The translations under genes were made by a program, and so were the position numbers. This document shows, in pieces, positions 22,682 to 29,623 of a stretch of 64,000 bases of DNA. The stretch's first letter is position 1; each line of letters starts with the position of its first letter. The DNA is taken from positions 1-64,000 of the forward strand of contig NZ_SRYM01000001.1 in the NCBI RefSeq assembly GCF_004793765.1, in the 5' to 3' direction. Origin of the DNA: Parabacteroides distasonis (GTDB lineage Bacteria > Bacteroidota > Bacteroidia > Bacteroidales > Tannerellaceae). The notes under the pieces were generated by a model that was not told where the DNA came from, made no database searches, and worked only from the letters and a program-made list of their open reading frames with translations.

Positions 22682-22706
22682 AAGGGCTATCGTATTTACG
22701 GTCCGG

Positions 22707-22791
22707 ACACTACTGTGTTTCGCCCCGGATACTACTGTGTTGGCTTCCCGGCACAATAGTGTCCGGGGCCAAACACGGTAGTGTTTTTTTT
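22707..22791. repeat. Long hairpin built from CACTACTGTGTT repeats, with T-run
   Basis: Four copies of a CACTACYGTGTT-type motif, two direct and two inverted, form one stem of about 33 bp with a few mismatches and a loop of about 10 nt, ending in eight T. It lies between the convergent micropeptide and primase genes and probably terminates both. The same motif family recurs at 29508-29610. Confidence 0.75.
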
Positions 22792-22800
22792 GTCTCCCCC

Positions 22801-24519
22801 CTATATCCCCTCCGGCAGGATACTTTGGCTTTGCAATTCCCGGGCGATGCGGTCGCTCAGGGCGAAGTGTCCCTCGAGCGTGGCTTGTAGGCGCAGGCGC
22901 TCTTCGGGTGTCGTCGCCGTGCGGACGGACTCCAAGGCCCGGGCTAGCTTCCGGCGTGCGAAGGACTCGCCGTAGAGGAGCACTTGGAAGCGGGTCTCGC
23001 CGGGAAGCTGTTCGTTAGGCACCGGCTCCATGTCCTGCGGCGCGGAGGCCCGGAGGGAGAGGACAAGGGCGGAGAGCCGCTCGTCCGCTATCCCGTCCGG
23101 ATGCTTGCCCTCGGCGAGGAGGTGGAGCAAGCGTGCGTGCTCCGGGTCCTCCAGGGGAAGCTCGTTGTCCGCCAGTTCGCCGGAGACCCATGCGGGCAGG
23201 GAAATCCCGTTTCCGTCGGGGTCGTAGAACATCCGGCCGTGGTGCGTGAGGCAAAAACGCAGTAACGCCCTTTCTCGTGGCAGGGCAGGCGTGAGGCCTG
23301 CGGCTTCCTTCTTCGGCATCGGTACCGGTACGTTTTTCGGGCCTGTGGCGACGGAGATTTCCTGCCGCAGTACCTCCGTCGGTATACCCGTCGCCCCGGA
23401 TAGCTCCCCAAGTCTTCGGTATACGGCCAGCGGGGAAGAGAGGAGGCCGATCTCGCCCAGCGTCCCGTTGATGGCGGCGGTGTCCGTGCGGGGGCGGGAG
23501 GCCGCTTGGCGGATGCGGTAGGAGAGGTAATCGAGGGTATCCTCCCGTGCCAGGCGTGCCAGCTCGCCGCTCCCTTTCCGGCGGTACACCTCGTCCGGGT
23601 CCATGCCGTCGGGCAGGGGAAGCAGGCTGACGGCGCACCCTGCGGACAGGAGCGTATGGGCGCACCGGACCGTGTTCTGCCGTCCCGCCCGGTCGGGGTC
23701 GAGGGAGAGCGTCACCCGCCCGGCCAGCCTCCGTATCGTCCGGACATGCTCCTCGGTGAGCGCCGTGCCGCATAGTCCCACGGCGTACCGTATGCCGGAG
23801 GCGTGGAAGGCGAGCACGTCCTTGTATCCCTCGCAAAGCAGGATGCGCCCCTCGGAGCGTATGGCTTTCACCGCCTTGTGCAGGCCGTAGAGGATATGCC
23901 CCTTGTGGTAGGCGGGACTGTCGGGGGAGTTGACGTATTTCCGCCCCTTCTCCGACGGGGCAAGGCTCCGTCCGGCGAACCCGGCCACCTGCCCCCCGGT
24001 GGTGTGTACCGGGAAGACGAGTCGGCCGAGGAAGGGGCGGAACGCCGGGGGGGCGTCGGGCGGGCAAAGCCCCACGCCGAAGCCGCGGTAGGTCTCTTCC
24101 AGCCCTTGGCGATCCGCTTCCGTGCGTGCCGTGCCTACGGGGTGGCCCGGCAATAGGCGGCCGGCGAAAGCCTCGTTCGCCCGCAGCAGCGCTTCCCGCT
24201 CGTCCCGCCGGCGGTCACGGGTTCCGGCGGTCTCCTCCACCTCGATGCCGTACCTGCTTGCCAGCAGGCGCACCGCCTCCTCGAAGCCGCATCCCTCCAT
24301 GTGCCTTATGAGCCGTATCGGGTCCGCCGCCTCGCCGCAGCTGAAGCACTTCCCGATGTTCCTCGCGGGGGAGACGCGGAAGGAGGGATGCCGCTCGTCG
24401 TGGAACGGGCACAGCGCCACGAAGTCCTTCCCCGAGCGGTGTAGCGTGAGGTAACCGGAGGCTACCTCGTCGATGCGGGCCGTCTCCCGCACCTTGCGCA
24501 GCGTATCGCCCGTCAGCAT
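22801..24519 (-). CDS. DnaG-type DNA primase
   Basis: A 572-residue primase. The N-terminal CHC2 zinc finger is visible (CPFHDERHPSFRVSP, then GKCFSCGEAADPIRLI), followed by the catalytic core (about 100-330) with the TOPRIM acidic motifs in ILLCEGYKDVLAFH and VTLSLDPDRAG. The C-terminal 170 residues would contact the helicase. Its first codons overlap the helicase gene by 7 nt. The sequence is very GC-rich and the protein is likely a second primase beside the host's own. It primes lagging-strand synthesis, here presumably for the element that carries the iterons at 26439-26541. Confidence 0.9.
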   Translation of the reverse strand: MLTGDTLRKVRETARIDEVASGYLTLHRSGKDFVALCPFHDERHPSFRVSPARNIGKCFSCGEAADPIRLIRHMEGCGFEEAVRLLASRYGIEVEETAGTRDRRRDEREALLRANEAFAGRLLPGHPVGTARTEADRQGLEETYRGFGVGLCPPDAPPAFRPFLGRLVFPVHTTGGQVAGFAGRSLAPSEKGRKYVNSPDSPAYHKGHILYGLHKAVKAIRSEGRILLCEGYKDVLAFHASGIRYAVGLCGTALTEEHVRTIRRLAGRVTLSLDPDRAGRQNTVRCAHTLLSAGCAVSLLPLPDGMDPDEVYRRKGSGELARLAREDTLDYLSYRIRQAASRPRTDTAAINGTLGEIGLLSSPLAVYRRLGELSGATGIPTEVLRQEISVATGPKNVPVPMPKKEAAGLTPALPRERALLRFCLTHHGRMFYDPDGNGISLPAWVSGELADNELPLEDPEHARLLHLLAEGKHPDGIADERLSALVLSLRASAPQDMEPVPNEQLPGETRFQVLLYGESFARRKLARALESVRTATTPEERLRLQATLEGHFALSDRIARELQSQSILPEGI

Positions 24520-25976
24520 TCGAAGAGGCCCTTTCCTTTCGTTTTAGGCTCCGCCGCCCGGGTCTTGCGGACGCGCGCCGGCTCGGTGTCGTCCCAGAAG
24601 GAGGTCACGCCCTCGTTGTGCATGAAGCGCACGTGTCCCAGCTCGCCTTGGCGGTTCTTGGCCAGCAGGATCGTGCCCCGCCCCCGGGTGGGCAGGTGCG
24701 TATCCGGGTCCTCGTGTATGTTCACCACGGCGAGGCGGCTGATGAAGGACACCGTATCGGCGTCCTGCTCGATAGAGCCGGAGTCTCTGAGGTCGGATAG
24801 CTGGTGCCTGAAGGAGTAGGCCCCCCTCGTCTCGCAATTGCGGTTCAGCTGGCAGAGCAGCACGATCGGTATCTCCTCGTCCATCGCCGTGATCTTGGCC
24901 TTGCGGGTGATGTTCGAGATGGCCTCGTTCGGGGTCTTCCCCTTGTCGTCCCGGTTTACCAGCTGCAAGTAATCGATGATGGCGAGGGAGCATTTCCCTT
25001 GCCGCCTCCTGAGGGAGATGTCGCAGCGTATCTCGTCTATCTGGATGTCCGAGCGTTGGTTGATGCATATCGGCAGTTCTTTCAGCTGCCGGCTCGCCTC
25101 CTCCAAGGCTCTCATCTCCTCCTCGGTGGCGGTTCCCTTGGTGATCTTCGAAGGCTCCACGCCGGCTATCTGGCCCAGCATCCTGAAGATCAGCTGTTCC
25201 CTCGACATCTCCAGGCTGTAGATGCAAACCGGTATCCCTTGCTTGGCGGCGTTCACCGCCATGAAAAGGGCGAAGGCCGTCTTTCCCATGCCCGGGCGGG
25301 CGGCGAACACGTGGAGCGAGCCTGCCCGCAACCCTCCCATAAGCCTGTCCAGTCCCCCCAGCCCGGTGTGTATGCCCGCCGTACCGCCCCGGGCTACCCG
25401 CTCGCGAATCTCCCGTACCCGTGCCATGGCCTCGGCGGTGGCGGTAGGCATGTCCGGTATCTCGTGGGTGAGGGAGAGTTGCTCGCCCAGCTCGTCGGCC
25501 ACCGTTCCCAGTTCCGATATCAGCTTTTGCGTATCTCGGTCGTCGGCCGCCGCCTTATGCGCCAGCTCGTGGCACCTCAGGATAAGCCGCCTTGCCACGA
25601 AAGCCTCCCTTACGTGCCGGCAATGCTGCCGGACGAACTCTCCGCCTACCTCCATGTAGCCGTCTTGCCGGGCCAGCTCGAAGAGGTCGGGCAGTTGCCC
25701 GGCCCTCTCCGGCGAGAGCCTCCGTATCTCTTTCTCCACCGAGAGTATATCCGTTCCTTCCCCCTTCCCGTGCAGGTTGAGGTAGGCCTCTATGGCCAGG
25801 GCGATATCCGGGTGGGTGAACATCTCGGGCGTTATCCTGAAGGCGATCTCGGGAAGGCTCTTGCGTGAGGCCAGCAGCCCGAAGAGCAGGGCTTTCTCCG
25901 CTTTCCGCTCTTCGGGCAGCGTGAGGCTGGCGGGAAGTCCGGCGGGGGCGGATGTTTTTGATTGTTGGTGTTTCAT
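24513..25976 (-). CDS. DnaB-type replicative helicase
   Basis: A 487-residue helicase: the N-terminal DnaB domain (about 20-125), a linker, and the RecA-like motor with Walker A ARPGMGKTAFALFMAV near 235, Walker B CSLAIIDYLQLVN near 340, and the arginine-finger region DLRDSGSIEQDADTVSFISR. The C-terminal 40 residues are basic and Pro/Lys-rich. It unwinds DNA ahead of the fork. It starts 11 nt after the winged-helix gene and overlaps the primase gene, so initiator-like protein, helicase and primase form one operon, as in autonomous replicons. Confidence 0.9.
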   Translation of the reverse strand: MKHQQSKTSAPAGLPASLTLPEERKAEKALLFGLLASRKSLPEIAFRITPEMFTHPDIALAIEAYLNLHGKGEGTDILSVEKEIRRLSPERAGQLPDLFELARQDGYMEVGGEFVRQHCRHVREAFVARRLILRCHELAHKAAADDRDTQKLISELGTVADELGEQLSLTHEIPDMPTATAEAMARVREIRERVARGGTAGIHTGLGGLDRLMGGLRAGSLHVFAARPGMGKTAFALFMAVNAAKQGIPVCIYSLEMSREQLIFRMLGQIAGVEPSKITKGTATEEEMRALEEASRQLKELPICINQRSDIQIDEIRCDISLRRRQGKCSLAIIDYLQLVNRDDKGKTPNEAISNITRKAKITAMDEEIPIVLLCQLNRNCETRGAYSFRHQLSDLRDSGSIEQDADTVSFISRLAVVNIHEDPDTHLPTRGRGTILLAKNRQGELGHVRFMHNEGVTSFWDDTEPARVRKTRAAEPKTKGKGLFEC

Positions 25977-25987
25977 GTCGGTTCGTG

Positions 25988-26392
25988 TTATTCTTGGTTG
26001 TCAGGTTCGGCATGATCGCCTTTGAAGAGGAAGTCTTGGTAGCCGACGATCTCCACCGCCAGCCCCCTGGGGAGTTTCCTCTTGACGACGACGTTCTTCT
26101 GTACGAGGAAGTCCAGCCCCTTCCGGATGGCGTAGACGCTGCAGCCGAGCCTGTTGGCAAGCTCCGGTATCTTTACGATACACTGTCCCTTGTGGATCGT
26201 GAACTGCATGCCTTGCCACTGGTGCTGGTACGCGCTGTATGCCGCCCTGCTGTACAGGTATAGCATGATTCCGGTGGCTACGGAGTTCTTGGGGCCCTTG
26301 TTGTAGTCTCTTAGCAACAGGTCAAGGAAGATTTTCGGATAGCGGATGTATCCTTTTCTACGGATCTCATCCGGCGTGAAAAATTTACTCAT
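25988..26392 (-). CDS. Winged-helix protein, possible replication initiator or loader
   Basis: A 134-residue protein with a probable winged helix-turn-helix at about 70-110 (IPELANRLGCSVYAIRKGLD, then NVVVKRKLPRGLAVEI). The N-terminal half contains PKIFLDLLLRDYNKGPKNS and a helical YSRAAYSAYQHQWQG. It leads the operon of helicase and primase, and the five iteron-like repeats lie 46-149 nt before its start, the arrangement of plasmid and phage initiators. No ATPase motif is visible, so it would bind DNA and recruit rather than load with ATP. The role is inferred from context. Confidence 0.65.
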   Translation of the reverse strand: MSKFFTPDEIRRKGYIRYPKIFLDLLLRDYNKGPKNSVATGIMLYLYSRAAYSAYQHQWQGMQFTIHKGQCIVKIPELANRLGCSVYAIRKGLDFLVQKNVVVKRKLPRGLAVEIVGYQDFLFKGDHAEPDNQE

Positions 26393-26438
26393 GGTATGAT
26401 ATGGTTATGCCCGTGAGAGGGCGTGTTTGTACTCATGT

Positions 26439-26541
26439 TTGGACTCGCACTGATTCTCGCACTTACTTTCGCATCGATAAAGAATTGATTTGTTTGCGTT
26501 TGGCTCAAAACCGTCACTGTTTTTCGCACTGATATTCGCAC
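26439..26541. repeat. Five 12-bp iteron-like repeats (possible replication origin)
   Basis: Imperfect direct repeats with consensus TGATWTTCGCAC: 26439-26450, 26451-26462 and 26463-26474 in perfect 12-bp register, then 26518-26529 and 26530-26541. All keep the TCGCA core; the third ends in T. They lie just upstream of the winged-helix, helicase and primase genes. A short frame across them (26405-26623, minus) is low-complexity because of the repeats and is not counted as a gene. Confidence 0.6.
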
Positions 26542-26974
26542 GGCTATATATATAAATATAAATTCTCTTATAAAGAGATAATGAATAGGCAACGTTTCGT
26601 TGCCGCTTTTCTTTTGGATTCATTTTACTTCGAATGTTTTTTCACAATGGACGTAAATCGTAACGGAAGGGATGTCCCACTCTTTTTTATGTAGATTGTG
26701 ATGGTTTATTAATTGAAAAATGTTTCTGCGAAGATCGGCATAATATTTGATAAATGCAACTTATTTTCCGCTTGAAATAATATGTTTATAAATATGTTTT
26801 TTTATTCTTTTTATTGGAAATAAATCGCTAAATTTAGGAAGGGGTAATGTGCCGTATGACGAACGCTATTTTAAGTGATTATCAATGCTAATATTTAGGG
26901 TATTATCCCTTTCTGTTTTTTGAATGGTTGCGAGAATATTTCGGTTGGCGTGATCATCCTTACGATTTTTTGAT
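26542..26974. other. AT-rich non-coding stretch
   Basis: It begins with an alternating TATATATATAAATATAAA segment at about 26545-26562 next to the iterons, a candidate unwinding element, followed by TCTCTTATAAAGAGA, a short dyad. The rest (to 26974) is AT-rich with no gene seen and leads to the promoter of the GH51 gene. Confidence 0.45.
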
Positions 26975-26982
26975 TAAATTTG
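26975..26982 (+). promoter_or_regulatory. -7 promoter element of the GH51 gene
   Basis: TAAATTTG fits TAnnTTTG, 32 nt before the ATG at 27015. This supports the internal start and not the frame opening at 26928, which would begin upstream of this element. No clear -33 element is seen. Confidence 0.5.
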
Positions 26983-27014
26983 TACTCATCATACATAAAG
27001 ATGAGTATTCGAAG

Positions 27015-29504
27015 ATGCGTTGGAGGAAATATATAGGTTTTGATGTTGTTCGTTTATTGGTTGGCGCTATTGCCGGGATGGGCTTGTCCTCTTGCCGGCC
27101 GGAGATGCCGGTGCTCTCCGCGATAACCGTGGAGGTGGATGGCCTGGCGGTTCCCGTGAACCCGGATCTGTATGGCTTGACCATGGAGGAGATCAACCAC
27201 GGGATCGATGGGGGGCTGTACGCGGAGCTGATCCGGAACCGGAGCTTCGAGGATGGCGTACCGCCGTTGAACTGCCCTTACGACGCCGCCCGGAACGTCT
27301 TGATTACCCCGAATGGCTGGGCGATCCCTTTCATGCGGGAGGATTCCGTGCCGGGATGGAGGCGGGTTGCCGCCAACACGCGGATATACCCGGATATGAA
27401 GGAGCTGGTGAATGATAAGAACCGGCGGTCGTTGCTCGTGGACGTGGCGGCTTCCGGCGAGCCGGGGCGCGGAGGCGTGATAGCCGAGGGATACCGGGGG
27501 ATACCGATCCGCAAGGGGGAACGATACGATCTCTCGTTTTTCGCCAAGGGGGCGAATGCGCAGCCCCGTACCATCCGGGTGGCCTTGGAGGACTCGATGG
27601 CTGATAAGGTCTTGAGCGACGTGTTTCAGGTAGCGCCGCTGTACGAGTGGAAACGATACAGGCATACGTTTACGGCTACGGAGGACGCGCCGAACGCTGT
27701 CTTGACGATCACGGCGGATACCGCCGCCGTGTTCTGGCTGGATGTGGTATCCCTCTTCCCAAAGGATACGTGGAAGGGACGGAAGAACGGGCTGCGGCCG
27801 GACTTGGCGGCGCTGGTCGATTCCTTGGCCCCTCGTTTTGTCCGTTTCCCCGGAGGCAGTTTCGCGGAGGGGTATACGGCGGGCACGTATCCTGTCTGGA
27901 GGGAGACGCTGGGCGATATCTCGGAGCGTAGGCATTTCTGGAACGTATGGGCCTATGGCACGACGAACGGCATGGGCTACCACGAGTACTTGCAAATGTG
28001 CGAGGATATGGGGGCGGAGCCTATCTACGTTATCAATAGCGGGATCACGAGCCAAAGTCGCCGGCCCCGCTACGAGGATATCACGGCGATGGATAAGCTC
28101 ACGGGAGACGCCTTGGACGCTATCGCCTACGCGAACGCCCCGGCGGGCTCCCACCTGGGTGCCCTGCGTGCGAGGAACGGGCATCCGGAACCTTTCAACC
28201 TGAAGTATGTAGAGATCGGCAGCGAGAACTATGGCGGGGAGTATTCCAGGCGCTTCGAGCTTTTCCGCGAGGCGATCAAGGAGGCCTATCCGGAGATTAC
28301 CGTTATCAGCAGTTCGCCCCTCGCGAAGCGGGGCCGTGGCGAGTGGGTGGATTCCCATTATTACGCCGGGGAGCATTTCTTCCTCTCGAACTCCGGCCGG
28401 TTTGATAGCGACCGGTATTCCCGGCGTCTGCCGGCGGTGTTTATCGGGGAGTTCGGGACGACGGAGCGGCCCTTGGCCGGTACGCTCCGGGCGGCGGTGG
28501 CCGAGGCCTGTTTCTTGGTCGGGGCGGAGGAGAACCCGGATATGGTACGCCGCTTGGCGTATGCCCCCGTATTGGGCAACGCCGGGTTCGAGAACCAGCG
28601 CCATCCGTTGATCTCCTTCAACACCCATCAGGCGGTGGTCTCTCCTTCCTATCATTTATTAAAGATGTTTGCCCGCCACCGGGGGGACGAGGTGCTGAAG
28701 ACGATCGTGGATACCTACGAGAAGCCGCAAGCGCGTACGGGCCGGGCGGGTGTCGAGATGTTCGACAATAGCTATGAGTTCGAGGACGTGCGGATCGACG
28801 GCGTGCCCGTATCGGATATCTCCGTGGCGAGCGGGGGATGGAGGGTCCCGCAGGCTGGTACGTTGGTGCCGGAGGCCAACCGGTGGAATCGGGTATTGTT
28901 CGGCGATTCTACGAGCTACGCCTATGAATATACGGCTACCGTCCGGCGTACGAAAGGTAGCGGGCAGATACAGCTTCGCCTCCGCGACAACGGGCGGACG
29001 GACGAGCAGGCGGATTATATCGCCCTGACGATCGGGGCGGGAACGAGCGAGCTGTACCATCAGGTAGGCGACGTGAGGGATAGCTTGGTCTCTCCCGTGC
29101 GGTTCCCTTTTGAGAGTAACCGGTGGTATACGGTTCGCATGACGTGCGAGTACGAGCGCGTCCGTTGCTATGTGGACGGCGTATTGCTGCATGAGGTGGA
29201 TATGCGTCCGATCCCGTCGTTGGTATCCGTGGCTACCGTCGACAAGGAGAACCGGATGATTTACCTGAAGGTCGTGAATACGACCCGCCACGAGGAGAAG
29301 ACCTCTTTGCGTATCGAGGGGGTGAATATCCTGGGCGAGGCGGAGCTGATCCAATTGAGGGGGGAACCGGAGGCTCGTAATACGTTCGAGAACCCGGATG
29401 CCGTAGTGCCTGTCACCGAGCCTGTCGTATTCCCGGTAAGCGGCCCGCTTATCTATAATTTCCCGCCTAATTCCGTGACGATCTTGAGACTAAGGATCGA
29501 ATAA
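27015..29504 (+). CDS. GH51-type alpha-L-arabinofuranosidase, lipoprotein
   Basis: An 829-residue secreted enzyme. From the ATG at 27015 it has a basic start, a hydrophobic core and a lipobox (GMGLSSC), so it is probably a surface or periplasmic lipoprotein. The GH51 catalytic barrel spans about 300-560. The acid/base Glu is in VEIGSENYGGE and the likely nucleophile Glu in FIGEFGTTERP. A carbohydrate-binding-like domain precedes the barrel (EGYRGIPIRKGERYDLSF) and a beta-sandwich follows. It removes arabinofuranosyl side chains from plant polysaccharides. It is not in a SusC/D locus here and stands alone between repeat regions. Confidence 0.85.
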   Translation: MRWRKYIGFDVVRLLVGAIAGMGLSSCRPEMPVLSAITVEVDGLAVPVNPDLYGLTMEEINHGIDGGLYAELIRNRSFEDGVPPLNCPYDAARNVLITPNGWAIPFMREDSVPGWRRVAANTRIYPDMKELVNDKNRRSLLVDVAASGEPGRGGVIAEGYRGIPIRKGERYDLSFFAKGANAQPRTIRVALEDSMADKVLSDVFQVAPLYEWKRYRHTFTATEDAPNAVLTITADTAAVFWLDVVSLFPKDTWKGRKNGLRPDLAALVDSLAPRFVRFPGGSFAEGYTAGTYPVWRETLGDISERRHFWNVWAYGTTNGMGYHEYLQMCEDMGAEPIYVINSGITSQSRRPRYEDITAMDKLTGDALDAIAYANAPAGSHLGALRARNGHPEPFNLKYVEIGSENYGGEYSRRFELFREAIKEAYPEITVISSSPLAKRGRGEWVDSHYYAGEHFFLSNSGRFDSDRYSRRLPAVFIGEFGTTERPLAGTLRAAVAEACFLVGAEENPDMVRRLAYAPVLGNAGFENQRHPLISFNTHQAVVSPSYHLLKMFARHRGDEVLKTIVDTYEKPQARTGRAGVEMFDNSYEFEDVRIDGVPVSDISVASGGWRVPQAGTLVPEANRWNRVLFGDSTSYAYEYTATVRRTKGSGQIQLRLRDNGRTDEQADYIALTIGAGTSELYHQVGDVRDSLVSPVRFPFESNRWYTVRMTCEYERVRCYVDGVLLHEVDMRPIPSLVSVATVDKENRMIYLKVVNTTRHEEKTSLRIEGVNILGEAELIQLRGEPEARNTFENPDAVVPVTEPVVFPVSGPLIYNFPPNSVTILRLRIE

Positions 29505-29507
29505 AAA

Positions 29508-29610
29508 AAACACTACCGTGTTCGCGACTAAACAGAGTAGTGTTTAGGATGGAATACGGTAGTGTCTGGAATGGAACAGTAGTGTCCATGATAAGGCACT
29601 ACTGTGTTTA
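29508..29610. repeat. Cluster of CACTACTGTGTT-type repeats
   Basis: Five copies of the motif family in alternating orientation: AAACACTACCGTGTT with AACAGAGTAGTGTTT forms a first hairpin at about 29508-29546; single inverted copies follow at about 29554-29565 and 29576-29585; CACTACTGTGTTT lies at about 29598-29610. They lie between the convergent GH51 and GH20 genes and probably act as terminators. The same family occurs at 22707-22791. Confidence 0.7.
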
Positions 29611-29623
29611 ATCTATATCAGGA

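Noticed and set aside
24804-25868. 354-codon plus-strand frame
   Set aside because: Antisense to the helicase gene in GC-rich sequence, where long spurious frames are expected.
26405-26623. 72-codon minus-strand frame over the iterons
   Set aside because: Its CESKCENQCESK-like residues come from the 12-bp repeats, and no start site or family is evident.
26928-27014. N-terminal extension of the GH51 gene
   Set aside because: The -7 element lies inside it, and the signal peptide with lipobox begins at the ATG at 27015.
27054-28655. 533-codon minus-strand frame
   Set aside because: It is the antisense shadow of the GH51 catalytic domain, which has signal peptide and catalytic motifs.
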